Shown here: positions 42,872 to 51,309 of the stretch, piece by piece
How positions within the stretch are numbered: the stretch's first letter is position 1
Layout: each line of letters starts with the position of its first letter
From: JBBQDZ01 sp038237515
GTDB lineage: Bacteria; Actinomycetota; Thermoleophilia; Gaiellales; Gaiellaceae
DNA length: 56,486 bases
Direction of reading: 5' to 3'
NCBI GenBank assembly: GCA_038237515.1
Contig: JBBRYP010000021.1
Location: 1-56,486, forward strand
Notes under the pieces: model-generated
What the model saw: the letters and a program-made list of their open reading frames with translations, nothing else
What the model was told of the DNA's origin: nothing
The model's database searches: none
Position numbers and translations under genes: made by a program

Positions 42872-43483
42872 CTACCGGCGGGCGAGTCTGCGCTCGAGGT
42901 TGGCCCGGACGCGAGGCCAGTCGTCGTCGATAACGCTGTACCAGGCCGAGTCGCGCCTCTCGCCGTGGCGCACGAGCATGTCCTTGCGATGCACGCCCTC
43001 GAACTCCGCGGGAATGGCGGCCAGCGCTCGCCGCGACCGCTCGTTCCGGGCGTCCGTCTTGAACTCGACGCGGCGGCAGCGAAGGACATCGAAGGCGTGG
43101 CCCAGCATCAGGAGCTTCGCCTCCACGTTGGCACCGGTATTCCAAGCGGAGCTGCCGACCCACGTCCAGCCGATCTCGACCACACGGTGCTCGGGGCGCA
43201 AGTTCAGGTAGCGGGTGCTCCCGATCGGGCGCCGGCCGGCCGCCTCGAGCGTGGCGAAGGGCGCCTCGACACCGTCACGCGCCAGGCGCATCGCCTCTCC
43301 GAACCAGGCGTCGAACAAGCCGCGGTCGTCGCCGGCGCGGACGGTCATCCAGTCCCAGACGTGCGGATCGGAGGCAGCGGCTTCCCAGAGCCCGTTGCGG
43401 TGGCGCTCCGCGAGCGGCTCCAGGACGACGATGGCGCCCTCGAGCGGGATTGAGATCGACTCCGTCACGATGTCGGGACCCAT
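42872..43483 (-). CDS. GNAT acetyltransferase, RimJ/RimL-like
   Basis: This 203-residue protein has the RimJ-type opening LEGAIVVLEPLAERHRNGLW, then PIGSTRYLNLRPEHRVVEIGWTWV as beta strands 3-4 (in two adjacent runs), a helix at GANVEAKLLMLGHAFDVLR in place of the usual pyrophosphate loop, and RVEFKTDARNERSRRALAAI. It would acetylate an N-terminal amine or a small molecule. The ATG at 43483 lies within the divergent promoter region, and a GTG at 43468 is an alternative start. Confidence 0.78.
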   Translation of the reverse strand: MGPDIVTESISIPLEGAIVVLEPLAERHRNGLWEAAASDPHVWDWMTVRAGDDRGLFDAWFGEAMRLARDGVEAPFATLEAAGRRPIGSTRYLNLRPEHRVVEIGWTWVGSSAWNTGANVEAKLLMLGHAFDVLRCRRVEFKTDARNERSRRALAAIPAEFEGVHRKDMLVRHGERRDSAWYSVIDDDWPRVRANLERRLARR

Positions 43484-43486
43484 GTC

Positions 43487-43492
43487 TACACT
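43487..43492 (+). promoter_or_regulatory. -10 hexamer TACACT of the fmdB-like gene
   Basis: TACACT ends 9 nt before the ATG at 43502. It is the fourth exact copy of this hexamer in the window (deoC, polA, uvrA and here). Confidence 0.45.
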
Positions 43493-43501
43493 GCCGAAGC
43501 G

Positions 43502-43723
43502 ATGCCGATCTACGAGTACGTGTGCATGGAGTGCGAGTGCCACTTCGAGGAGCTCGTCCGCCAGACGGACGCGAGCCCGAGCTGCCCCGACTGCGGGGGG
43601 GCGAGAGTGGTCAAGCAGTACTCCGTCTTCGCGGCTCACGGCACCGCCGTACAGCCCAGCTTCGGCGGTGGAGGCGGAAGCGGAGGCGGCTGTTGCGGCG
43701 GGGGCTGTGGCTGCGGGCACTGA
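43502..43723 (+). CDS. FmdB-family zinc-ribbon protein
   Basis: This 73-residue protein starts MPIYEYVCMECECHFEELV and then has CPDCGGARVVKQ. The two CxxC pairs form a zinc ribbon found in putative regulators of the FmdB family. The C-terminal tail is almost only Gly and Cys (GGGGGSGGGCCGGGCGCGH) and may bind metal. The tail is encoded in DNA that also encodes the N-terminus of the next gene in another frame. Confidence 0.85.
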   Translation: MPIYEYVCMECECHFEELVRQTDASPSCPDCGGARVVKQYSVFAAHGTAVQPSFGGGGGSGGGCCGGGCGCGH

Positions 43724-44402
43724 GCCAGTACCCGAACCGCAGCCGGGCGACCCATGGGCGGCCCCGTCGAGGCTCGCAGCCTTCGAGGAACAGGTCTCGA
43801 CGTGCACGCGCTGCCGCCTCGCCCAGGGGCGGACGCAGGTCGTCTTCGGCGTCGGCAACCCGACGGCCGACCTGATGTTCGTCGGTGAGGCGCCCGGCTT
43901 CCACGAGGACAGGCAGGGGTTCCCGTTCGTCGGGCAGGCCGGCAAGCTCCTCGACCGGCTGCTCGCGGACATCGGCCTGTCACGGGCGGAGGTCTATGTC
44001 GCGAATGTCTTGAAGTGCCGCCCTCCCGGGAACCGCGACCCGGCCTCGGACGAGATCGAGGCCTGCGAGAGCCACCTCTTCCGGCAGATCGAGCTGATCC
44101 GGCCGAGGATCGTGGCGACGCTCGGGAATTTCGCGACGAAGCTCCTGTCCGGCAAGCAGCTCGGGATCACGCGTGTCCACGGCCAGGAGCAGCAGGTGTC
44201 GCTGGGCGGCAACCGGGTTCTGCTCTACCCGCTCTACCATCCGGCGGCCGCGCTCTACACCCCGCGGATGCTCGAGGTGCTGGCGGCGGACTTCCGTCGC
44301 TTCCCCGACCTCCTGGGTCGCACAACTGCGCCCACACCGCCCGCATCGCGGCCGATCCCCGCGCCGGCGGTTCAGCCGGCGGTGCAACTGGGCCTGTTCT
44401 AG
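43707..44402 (+). CDS. Uracil-DNA glycosylase, family 4 (Fe-S)
   Basis: This enzyme of about 231 residues removes uracil from DNA. STCTRCRLAQGRTQVVFGVG supplies two iron-sulfur cysteines. MFVGEAPGFHEDRQGFPFVG is the catalytic family-4 motif, LKCRPPGNRDP and EACESHLF supply the remaining cysteines, and LYPLYHPAAAL is the leucine-loop motif. The C-terminal PTPPASRPIPAPAVQP is a flexible tail. Starts at GTG 43707 or GTG 43668 both overlap fmdB. The Gly/Ala-rich sequence between them is not informative, so the shorter is given. Confidence 0.92.
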   Translation: MAAGTEPVPEPQPGDPWAAPSRLAAFEEQVSTCTRCRLAQGRTQVVFGVGNPTADLMFVGEAPGFHEDRQGFPFVGQAGKLLDRLLADIGLSRAEVYVANVLKCRPPGNRDPASDEIEACESHLFRQIELIRPRIVATLGNFATKLLSGKQLGITRVHGQEQQVSLGGNRVLLYPLYHPAAALYTPRMLEVLAADFRRFPDLLGRTTAPTPPASRPIPAPAVQPAVQLGLF

Positions 44403-44425
44403 GCGGCGGCTGCCACCCGGCGAAG

Positions 44426-44431
44426 TAGCCT
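44426..44431 (+). promoter_or_regulatory. -10 hexamer TAGCCT of tsaE
   Basis: TAGCCT ends 6 nt before the GTG at 44438 and would start the tsaE-tsaB-rimI-tsaD operon. Confidence 0.5.
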
Positions 44432-44437
44432 GGCCGC

Positions 44438-44884
44438 GTGGACTGCGAGTCGTCCGCGCCGGAGGAGACCGAGCGGCTCGCCGCCCGGCTCGCCGCGTCC
44501 CTGCGGCGTGGCGACCTCGTCACGGTCTCCGGTGAGATCGGCGCCGGCAAGACGACGTTCGTCCGAGGCGCCTGCCGCGCGTTGGGGGTGACGGATCTCG
44601 TGACCAGCCCGACGTTCACGATCGGTCATCGCTACGAGGGCCGGCTCCCGGTTTCGCACCTCGACCTCTACCGCTACGCAGACGTCTCCGCGCCGGAGTG
44701 GGGCGATCTCGAGCCCTATCTCGACGACGCGGTCTGCTTCGTCGAGTGGCCGGAGGCCGGCCTTGGCTGGCTCCCGCCTCCGCGGGTCTCCGTGCGGTTG
44801 CGGCACCGGGACGAGACCCATAGACTCGTCTCCTTCGTCTGTGACGATAAATCCCTGCTAGTGCGCATCTGCGAAGCGTGCTGA
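44438..44884 (+). CDS. tsaE: tRNA t6A biosynthesis ATPase TsaE
   Basis: This 148-residue small P-loop ATPase is required for threonylcarbamoyladenosine (t6A37) formation with TsaB and TsaD. VSGEIGAGKTTFVRG is Walker A, TSPTFTIGHRYEG follows, HLDLYRYAD is the conserved HxDxYR block, and FVEWPE is the EWxE block. The 3' end overlaps tsaB by 7 bp. Confidence 0.94.
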   Translation: MDCESSAPEETERLAARLAASLRRGDLVTVSGEIGAGKTTFVRGACRALGVTDLVTSPTFTIGHRYEGRLPVSHLDLYRYADVSAPEWGDLEPYLDDAVCFVEWPEAGLGWLPPPRVSVRLRHRDETHRLVSFVCDDKSLLVRICEAC

Positions 44885-45474
44885 CCCTCGCGTTCGACAC
44901 GGCCACGTCGGTGGCGACGGTGGCTCTCGCCGACGGAGAGGAAGTGATCGGCGAACGGGTCTCACGGGCCGCCGGAGTGCTCGCGGACGCCCACGTGCTG
45001 CTCGCCGCGGCGGGCCGTGAGCCCAAGGACATCGCGCGCCTCGTGGTGGGAACAGGCCCCGGCAGCTTCACCGGCATCCGTGTCGGGCTCGCAACGGCAC
45101 AGGGGCTCGCGCTCGCGCTCGACCTGCCGGTAGCCGGCGTGTCGACGCTCGACGCGCTCGCGGCCGGGGCTCCGGGCGCGGTCCCGCTGATCGATGCCCG
45201 CCGGGCGGAGGTCTTCGCCCTGCTCGGCGAGCCGGTCTGCCTGCGCCCGTCCGAGCTCAGGCTCGGTGGAGGAACCGTCTGCGTCGGCGACGGAGCCGTC
45301 CGCTACCGCCGCCTGCTCGAGGATCGGGGCGTTGTCGTGCCGGCGGACGAAAGCGAGCTGCATCTGCCGCGCGCTCGGTTCCACGCGTTGCTGGCCTGTG
45401 AGTTCGGCCCCGCCGAGCTCCTCGAGCCGCTGTACCTGCGGATTCCCGATGCGCAGCAGGCGGCGCTCGCGTGA
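44878..45474 (+). CDS. tsaB: tRNA t6A biosynthesis protein TsaB
   Basis: This 198-residue ASKHA-fold scaffold dimerises with TsaD. LTLAFDTATSVATVAL is the phosphate-1 strand and VVGTGPGSFTGIRVGLATAQ the family signature. The second lobe is short and lacks the metal histidines, as expected for TsaB. The GTG start overlaps tsaE. Confidence 0.93.
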   Translation: MLTLAFDTATSVATVALADGEEVIGERVSRAAGVLADAHVLLAAAGREPKDIARLVVGTGPGSFTGIRVGLATAQGLALALDLPVAGVSTLDALAAGAPGAVPLIDARRAEVFALLGEPVCLRPSELRLGGGTVCVGDGAVRYRRLLEDRGVVVPADESELHLPRARFHALLACEFGPAELLEPLYLRIPDAQQAALA

Positions 45475-45526
45475 GACCCCCCGTGTCGGTCGTCTACGCT
45501 CGCGCGTGCCTCGGCGAGGGGCGCGC

Positions 45527-46036
45527 GTGAGCCTCGAGTTCCGGGACCTGGAGCTCCACGACCTCTCCGCGATCGAGCGGATCGAGGCGAAGGCCTACCC
45601 CACCCCCTGGTCCCGGTCGATGTTCGCAGGCGAGCTCGCGAAGGGAGCCTCGGTCTGCCTCGGGGCGTTCGACGGGGAGAGGCGGGAGCTCGTCGGCTAC
45701 CTGATCATCTCGCGATACGTCGACGCCTGGCACGTCATGAACCTCGCCGTGGCGCCCGAGCAGCGTCGCTGTGGCATCGCGACGGCGCTCCTCAATCGCC
45801 TCTTCGAGATGACGGGGGGCGAGAGCGGCCGCGGCTACACGCTCGAGGTCCGGGTCTCGAACGACGCGGCGATTCGGGTCTACGAGCGGATGGGATTTCG
45901 CTCGAGGGGTGTCCGCCGCGGGTACTACACCGACAATCGTGAGGATGCCCTGATCATGTGGCGAGACCCTGAGCCGGCCGACCAGGTCGCAGCCGGTGGA
46001 TCGCCCGGCGACGTCGCCGGATCTTTCGGGTCGTGA
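45527..46036 (+). CDS. rimI: Ribosomal-protein-alanine N-acetyltransferase RimI
   Basis: This 169-residue GNAT enzyme has MNLAVAPEQRRCGIATALLN as the acetyl-CoA loop (QxxGxA type) and TLEVRVSNDAAIRVYERMGF as the end of the fold. In bacteria it acetylates the N-terminal Ala of S18. The gene between tsaB and tsaD is the usual order in actinobacteria. GTG 45527 has a GAGGGG box 5 nt upstream. A GTG at 45506 in frame sits 5 nt after TACGCT and could be used as a second, leaderless start. It overlaps tsaD (GTGA). Confidence 0.9.
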   Translation: MSLEFRDLELHDLSAIERIEAKAYPTPWSRSMFAGELAKGASVCLGAFDGERRELVGYLIISRYVDAWHVMNLAVAPEQRRCGIATALLNRLFEMTGGESGRGYTLEVRVSNDAAIRVYERMGFRSRGVRRGYYTDNREDALIMWRDPEPADQVAAGGSPGDVAGSFGS

Positions 46037-46998
46037 TCCTCGGGATCGAGACCTCCTGCGACGAGACCGCGGCGGCGCTCCTGACCGCCGACGGTCGCGT
46101 CGCCGCCAGCCTCGTAGCCTCGCAGGCCGACCTTCATGCTCGCTTCGGGGGGGTCGTCCCCGAGATCGCGTCACGACGCCACCTCGAGCTCGTCTCGCCG
46201 GTCGTGCGTGAAGCGCTCGATGCGTCGGGGGCGGCGCTCGGCGATGTGCGAGCGGTCGCGGTCACCCGTGGGCCGGGGCTCATCGGCGCGCTCCTCGTCG
46301 GCCTCTCGGCTGCCAAAGGCCTCGCTTGGGCACGACGGCTGCCGCTTCTGCCGGTCGACCACCTGCACGGCCACGTCGCGTCGTTGTACCTGGAGCCGAC
46401 GAACCTCGAGCCCCCGTTCCTCTGCCTGCTCGCGAGCGGTGGGCACACGCTGCTCCTGGATATCCGCGACCGCGGCGGCTACTCGATCCTCGGCTCCACG
46501 CGGGACGACGCGGCGGGCGAGGCCTTCGACAAGGGGGCGCGGCTGCTCGGGCTCGGCTATCCCGGCGGAGCGGCGATCGACCGTCTGGCGAGCGAGGGGG
46601 ATTCCTCGGCGTTTCCCTTCCCCGTCGCCCGGGTGCGGGGCTTCGACTTCTCCTTCTCGGGCGTGAAGACGGCGCTCCTCTATGCGGTTCGCCGTCTCGA
46701 GCCCGATCAGCTCGAGGCTCGCCGCGCCGACCTCGCCGCCTCCTACCAGCGGGCGCTCGTGCGGGCTCTGGTCGAGCAGACGCGGGCCGCCACGAAGGAA
46801 GTGGGCGCTGCGCAGATCGCCGTCGTGGGCGGGGTCGCAGCCAACTCCGAGCTTCGCGCGGCCCTGCCCGAGGCCGTCTTTGCGCCCCTCGAGCTCTGCA
46901 CCGACAACGCTGCGATGATCGCCTCCGCCGGCCGCTACGTCACGCCGCTTTGCTATCCCGACTACCTGGAGCTGGACGCGTATGCGATGGCGCGGTAA
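46033..46998 (+). CDS. tsaD: tRNA N6-adenosine threonylcarbamoyltransferase TsaD
   Basis: This 321-residue catalytic subunit transfers threonylcarbamoyl to A37 of ANN-decoding tRNAs. LGIETSCDETAAALL is phosphate-1. PVDHLHGHVASL provides the two metal histidines and CTDNAAMIA the conserved Asp. LLASGGHTLLL, GEAFDKGARLLGLGYPGG and FSFSGVKTALL are further family blocks. Its last 17 bp are shared with the start of the subtilase gene. Confidence 0.96.
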   Translation: MILGIETSCDETAAALLTADGRVAASLVASQADLHARFGGVVPEIASRRHLELVSPVVREALDASGAALGDVRAVAVTRGPGLIGALLVGLSAAKGLAWARRLPLLPVDHLHGHVASLYLEPTNLEPPFLCLLASGGHTLLLDIRDRGGYSILGSTRDDAAGEAFDKGARLLGLGYPGGAAIDRLASEGDSSAFPFPVARVRGFDFSFSGVKTALLYAVRRLEPDQLEARRADLAASYQRALVRALVEQTRAATKEVGAAQIAVVGGVAANSELRAALPEAVFAPLELCTDNAAMIASAGRYVTPLCYPDYLELDAYAMAR

Positions 46999-49510
46999 CC
47001 AGATCGCGACGCTCACGGTCGTCGCCCTGGCGATGACGCTGCTCCTCGTCGCGGCCGGCGGCCGCGGCGCGCAACCCTTCGCGCTGCGCGCAGCCGCGTC
47101 GAGCTGGCGCGGACTCTTCGGCGCACGGCCGCAGGTCGCCCTCGGCGACCGAATGATCGTGGTGCTGCGGGCGCCCTCTCTCGCCGACCGCGCCGGTCGC
47201 GGCGCCGCTCGCTCGATCGCCGACGAGCGCCGTTTCACGGCCGGCGCCTATGCGGCGCAGCAGCAACTGCTCGCCCGGCTTGCCGCGAAGGGGGCCCGGA
47301 TCGCGCCGGCGTTTCGCTACGCGCACGTTCTCAACGGCTTCTCGGCGGCCCTCGACGCCCGGTCTCTCGCCCTTCTCGAGGCCGACGCGGACGTCGCGGG
47401 CGTCTACCCGGTACGGGCCGCCTATCCTGCCGAAGCTCGCGCCACCGGCGCCGGCGCGGCGACTTCGTGGGGAGGAGGGTCTCTGCCGGGCTTCGACGGT
47501 CGGGGTGTGACGATCGCCCTCCTCGACACCGGCGTCGACCTCGGACACCCGTACCTCCGCGGCCACGTGCAGCCCGGTATCGACCTGATCGGATCGGCCC
47601 GCTCCGCTGACGCGCGCGCGCGCCCCGACGGAGGCGACGTCGAGCGGCACGGCACTGAGATCGCCGGGCTGCTCGTCGGTCGAGGCGGCGGCCTCGAACC
47701 TGCCGCCCCGGGCGCGACGCTTCTCCCGATCCGCGTCGCCGGCTGGCAGCAGGACGCCCAGGGCGCGTGGGCAGTCTTCGGCCGTACCGACCAGCTCGTC
47801 GCCGGGATCGACCGTGCGGTCGACCCGAACGACGACGGCGCCGTCGACGATGCCGCGAAGATCGTCCTCGTCCCGTTGGCGGTTCCCTTCGCCGCTTTCG
47901 CCGACGACCCGACGAGCCGGGCCGCTGCCGGCGCTGCCCGCCTGGGCTCCCTCGTGGTTGCCCCTGCAGGCAACGACGGGCCCGCCGGTGCCGTCTTCGG
48001 AAGCGTCGGCGCACCGGGAGGCGCACCCGCCGCGCTGACAATCGGGGCTGCGGACACGAGGCTGCAGTCGGCGGAGCTCCGCATCACACTTCGCTCGACC
48101 CTCGACGTTCTCTTCAGCCGGGCGCTGCCACTCGCCGGATCAGTCGCTCCGCCTCGCGCCGTGACCCGCCGGCTGGTCGCGGTGGGTGGCGGCGACAGGG
48201 CTCCCGTCCCGGTACGCGGGTTCTTCGACGCGAACGGCTACAGCCGCGTCGCGGGTCGCGTCGTGCTCGCGCCGGTCGGGAACTCGCCGGAGACGACCGC
48301 CCAGGACGCGGCGCGGGCGGGCGCGGTCGCCGTCCTCCTCTACGGCGGCCGTGTGCCTCCGGGCGCCCTCGGAACCTCCCTCAGCGTGCCGATCCCGACG
48401 GCTGCGCTCCCCGGCGCGGCGGCCCGGGCGACTCTGGCGGCGCTTCGGAGGGGGATGACCGTGAACGTCTCGATCGGAACAGCACACATTCTGCGGAACT
48501 CCGCCTCCGGGCGCGTCGCCTCCTTCTCTTCGCGCGGTCTCTCCTTTGACGGGCGGATGAAGCCTGAGCTGCTGGCGCCAGGCGTCGGCCTGACGACCGC
48601 CGAACCGTCGAGCGCCGGCGCTGCGAGCGTCGGCTCGGTGAACGGTACGAGCGCGGCGGCCGGGCTCGCCGCGGGAGCCGCTGCGATCCTCCTGCAGGCT
48701 CGCCCCGGCCTCGACCCCTCCAGCGTCAAGAGCCTGCTGCTCGAGAGCGCAAAAGCGGTGTGGGGAGACTCTGTAGCGGCGCAGGGAGCGGGGCTGCTCG
48801 ACATCGGGCGGGCCGCAGCCATCGAGGTCGCCACCGCGCCGGCTGCCGTGGCGCTGGGGCCTGCCGTCGGGGCAGGCGCGCTACGGTCGAGGCGACTCAT
48901 CGTCAGGAACGTCTCGACCCGGCGGCTGATCGTCTACACGAGCGTCCTTCGGAGCACGCTGAAGCGGGTCGTGCGCATCTCAGTCTCGCCGTCGAGATTC
49001 GAGGTTGCTCCCGGCGCCTCCGCTTCGCTCGTGGTGAGCGGACGGGTCAGCCACGCGCCCGGCACGGGCTTGCTCGCCCAGGGGTTGGTGCTGCTCACGC
49101 CCGTCGGCGGCGCGCCTGCCCGGGTGCCTTGGGTGGTCGGTTTCAGGCTGGCGCGCCCTCGCCTGCTGGGCGACCTGCGGCTCAGCGCGAAGCGCTTCTC
49201 GCCCTCGCTCTCGCCTCCCTCGATCCTGTCCTTCGCGGTCGGTCGGGTGCTGACCCGGGCGGGCGCCACCTCGCTTCAGCCGGTCAGCCGCCTCGACGTC
49301 GAGCTCTGGACGACGACGCGGCGGCCAAGACGCCTCGGGCTGCTTGCGCGCCTGCGGGACGTGCTCCCCGGACGACCCGCGCTCGGGCTGACGGGGTACG
49401 GCCCGGACGGTAAGATTCTCGCCCGCGGCACCTATCGACTCCGCCTCGTTGCCTTCCCGACCGCCGGCGGCCCCGCGAGCCGCCGCAGCGTCCTGTTCAC
49501 GGTGGACTAG
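46982..49510 (+). CDS. Secreted subtilisin-like serine protease (S8) with PA domain
   Basis: This 842-residue exported protease has a signal/membrane segment (IATLTVVALAMTLLLVAAGG), then an inhibitor-I9-like propeptide (about 55-140). The catalytic triad is Asp182 (LLDTGVD), His223 (ERHGTEIAG) and Ser557 (NGTSAAAG), with oxyanion Asn331 (APAGNDG). A protease-associated domain (about 400-490, GRVVLAPVGNSPETTAQDA and AVAVLLYGG) is inserted before the Ser. The C-terminal ~220 residues are beta-rich (Fn3-like). The ATG lies within tsaD, an unusual partner for a protease, so translation may be coupled to the t6A operon. Confidence 0.88.
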   Translation: MRWRGNQIATLTVVALAMTLLLVAAGGRGAQPFALRAAASSWRGLFGARPQVALGDRMIVVLRAPSLADRAGRGAARSIADERRFTAGAYAAQQQLLARLAAKGARIAPAFRYAHVLNGFSAALDARSLALLEADADVAGVYPVRAAYPAEARATGAGAATSWGGGSLPGFDGRGVTIALLDTGVDLGHPYLRGHVQPGIDLIGSARSADARARPDGGDVERHGTEIAGLLVGRGGGLEPAAPGATLLPIRVAGWQQDAQGAWAVFGRTDQLVAGIDRAVDPNDDGAVDDAAKIVLVPLAVPFAAFADDPTSRAAAGAARLGSLVVAPAGNDGPAGAVFGSVGAPGGAPAALTIGAADTRLQSAELRITLRSTLDVLFSRALPLAGSVAPPRAVTRRLVAVGGGDRAPVPVRGFFDANGYSRVAGRVVLAPVGNSPETTAQDAARAGAVAVLLYGGRVPPGALGTSLSVPIPTAALPGAAARATLAALRRGMTVNVSIGTAHILRNSASGRVASFSSRGLSFDGRMKPELLAPGVGLTTAEPSSAGAASVGSVNGTSAAAGLAAGAAAILLQARPGLDPSSVKSLLLESAKAVWGDSVAAQGAGLLDIGRAAAIEVATAPAAVALGPAVGAGALRSRRLIVRNVSTRRLIVYTSVLRSTLKRVVRISVSPSRFEVAPGASASLVVSGRVSHAPGTGLLAQGLVLLTPVGGAPARVPWVVGFRLARPRLLGDLRLSAKRFSPSLSPPSILSFAVGRVLTRAGATSLQPVSRLDVELWTTTRRPRRLGLLARLRDVLPGRPALGLTGYGPDGKILARGTYRLRLVAFPTAGGPASRRSVLFTVD

Positions 49511-49515
49511 CCTCG

Positions 49516-49546
49516 TATACTCGCCGCGCTTCTCCCCGAAAAAGGA
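49516..49546 (+). promoter_or_regulatory. Promoter -10 and ribosome binding site of gdhA
   Basis: TATACT (49516-49521) lies about 30 nt before the ATG at 49551, and AAAGGAG at about 49541-49547 is a good Shine-Dalgarno. This gene is leadered, in contrast to many in the window. Confidence 0.55.
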
Positions 49547-49550
49547 GTTC

Positions 49551-50825
49551 ATGGTGACGACGATCGAAGCGCCCTCGCACCTGCGTGAGAACCCCTTCGA
49601 GCTCGCCCGCGACCAGCTGCGGCGCGTTGCCGCGACGTTCGGGATCGACGACAACCTCGTCAACGTCCTCCAGGAGTGCAAGAAGGCGGTCAGCGTCTCG
49701 GTGCCGGTCTCGATGGACAGCGGCACCACCCGCGTCTTTCAAGGCCACCGTGTCACCCACAACATCGCCCGCGGCCCCTCCAAGGGCGGCATCCGCTACC
49801 ACCCCGACGTCACCCTGGACGAGGTCAAGTCGCTCGCGATGTGGATGACGTGGAAATGCGCTCTGATGGGCATCCCGTTCGGCGGCGCCAAGGGCGGCAT
49901 CGTCTGCAACCCGAAGACCCTCTCGCGAGGGGAGCTCGAGCGGCTCACCCGCCGCTTCACGAGCGAGATCATCAACGAGATCGGCCCCGAAAAAGACATC
50001 CCGGCCCCCGACGTCGGAACGAACGCCGCGGTGATGGCCTGGATCTTCGACACCTACTCGATGAACAAGGGTCACTCGGTGCTCGGCGTCGTCACCGGCA
50101 AGCCTCTGACGATCGGCGGGTCTCTCGGCCGTGAGGAAGCGACGGCGCGCGGCTCGCTCTACTGCATCCACGACGTCGCACGCAAGCGCGACCTCTCGCT
50201 CGAGGGCCTGCACGTCGCGGTGCAGGGCTTCGGCAACGTCGGCAGCTTCCTCGCGAAGTTCCTGGCCGAGGACGGGGCGACCGTAGTCGCTGTCTCCGAT
50301 TCCGCCGGCGGGCTCTACAACCGGAACGGCATCGACGTGCAGGCGGCACTGGCGCACAAGCGCGAGACGGGGTCCCTCGAGGGCCTCCGCGGCGCCGACG
50401 CGATCGAGAACGAGGAGCTCGTGCTGCTGGAGTGCGACGTCCTCGCTCCGTGCGCCCTCGAGCAGGTGATCACGGGCGAGAACGCCGACCGCGTCAAGGC
50501 GAAAATCATCTGCGAGGGGGCGAACGGCCCGGTCACGCCGGCGGCGGACGAGATCCTCGAGGATCGCGGGGTACTGATCCTCCCGGACATCCTGGCGAAC
50601 GCGGGCGGGGTCGTCGTCTCCTACTTCGAGTGGGTGCAGGGCCTGCAGGAGTACTTCTGGAAGGAGGACGAGGTGAACGCGCGGCTGGACGACATCGTCA
50701 CCCGCGCCTTCGAGCAGACCTGGGCCCTGAACGAGGAGAGGCAGACGGGGATGCGGATGGCGGCCTACGGGCTCGCGGTGCAGCGCGTGGCCGAGGCAAC
50801 AGTCACGCGCGGCATCTATCCCTAG
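49551..50825 (+). CDS. gdhA: Glutamate dehydrogenase (Glu/Leu/Phe/Val family)
   Basis: This 424-residue enzyme interconverts glutamate and 2-oxoglutarate plus ammonia. VTHNIARGPSKGGIRYHPD and IPFGGAKGGIVCNP contain the substrate and catalytic lysines. DIPAPDVGTNAAVMAWIFD is conserved, and GLHVAVQGFGNVGSFLAKFL is the nucleotide-binding loop. The GxGxxG-type loop and length suit the NAD-using hexameric form, though cofactor choice is not certain. A strong hairpin ends the unit. Confidence 0.93.
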   Translation: MVTTIEAPSHLRENPFELARDQLRRVAATFGIDDNLVNVLQECKKAVSVSVPVSMDSGTTRVFQGHRVTHNIARGPSKGGIRYHPDVTLDEVKSLAMWMTWKCALMGIPFGGAKGGIVCNPKTLSRGELERLTRRFTSEIINEIGPEKDIPAPDVGTNAAVMAWIFDTYSMNKGHSVLGVVTGKPLTIGGSLGREEATARGSLYCIHDVARKRDLSLEGLHVAVQGFGNVGSFLAKFLAEDGATVVAVSDSAGGLYNRNGIDVQAALAHKRETGSLEGLRGADAIENEELVLLECDVLAPCALEQVITGENADRVKAKIICEGANGPVTPAADEILEDRGVLILPDILANAGGVVVSYFEWVQGLQEYFWKEDEVNARLDDIVTRAFEQTWALNEERQTGMRMAAYGLAVQRVAEATVTRGIYP

Positions 50826-50828
50826 GAG

Positions 50829-50854
50829 CACAGGGGAACCCTGGTTCCCCCGTG
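50829..50854 (+). terminator. Hairpin terminator after gdhA
   Basis: GGGGAACC (50833-50840) pairs perfectly with GGTTCCCC (50843-50850) round a 2-nt loop. CAC (50829-50831) and GTG (50852-50854) extend the stem. It lies 3 bp after the gdhA stop and has no T-tract. Nothing else is recognised in 50855-50949. Confidence 0.7.
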
Positions 50855-50949
50855 AGCCCCTCCTTCCGACCGGCGGCTCGCGTCCGACGTGGCCGGGGCT
50901 GGCCACCGCGCCTTGTTCGCCGCGCGTCGCGAAGTCGTTTCGGCTCAGA

Positions 50950-51219
50950 ATGGGCTCCGTGGACTTCGAGCCTCCGGTGGTTGTGCTCTACCACGCTCGC
51001 GACTGCCACCTCTGCGAGCGCGCCCGCAACCAACTCTTGAGGCTTCGGGTGCGGCGGGCCTTCGAGTTGCGCGAGGTCGACATCACAGGCGTGCCGGAGC
51101 TCGAGGAGCGCTACCGGGAGCTGCTTCCGGTGGTCGAGATCGCGGGCGAGCAGGTGTTCACGTACTACGTGCACGAGGCTGCGTTCCTCCGAAAACTCGA
51201 CGCACAAACTCGCGTCTGA
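50950..51219 (+). CDS. Glutaredoxin-like protein
   Basis: This 89-residue thioredoxin-fold protein has the redox motif CHLC in LYHARDCHLCERARNQL. The usual cis-proline region reads LPVVEIAGEQVF. It belongs to the small glutaredoxin (DUF836/NrdH-like) family encoded before rex in many actinobacteria. The ATG at 50950 or the GTG at 50959 may start it. The electron donor is unknown. Confidence 0.83.
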   Translation: MGSVDFEPPVVVLYHARDCHLCERARNQLLRLRVRRAFELREVDITGVPELEERYRELLPVVEIAGEQVFTYYVHEAAFLRKLDAQTRV

Positions 51220-51257
51220 CGAGCTGGCTTGTGACATCGAAGCCCCTGAACAGAAGC

Positions 51258-51269
51258 TGTGCTGGCACA
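51258..51269. promoter_or_regulatory. Palindrome TGTGCTGGCACA, possible second Rex half-site pair
   Basis: TGTGC and GCACA face each other across TG, 4 bp before the main operator. It is related to the Rex core but shorter, and could be an auxiliary site. Confidence 0.35.
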
Positions 51270-51273
51270 ATCG

Positions 51274-51289
51274 TTGTGCGTTGTCACAA
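51274..51289. promoter_or_regulatory. Rex operator (ROP) upstream of rex
   Basis: TTGTGCGTTGTCACAA matches the Rex consensus TTGTG-N6-CACAA with both 5-bp arms perfect. It lies 20 bp before the rex GTG, so Rex should repress its own gene when NADH is low. Confidence 0.85.
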
Positions 51290-51309
51290 CCTTCGAGCAA
51301 GGAGTCGTC

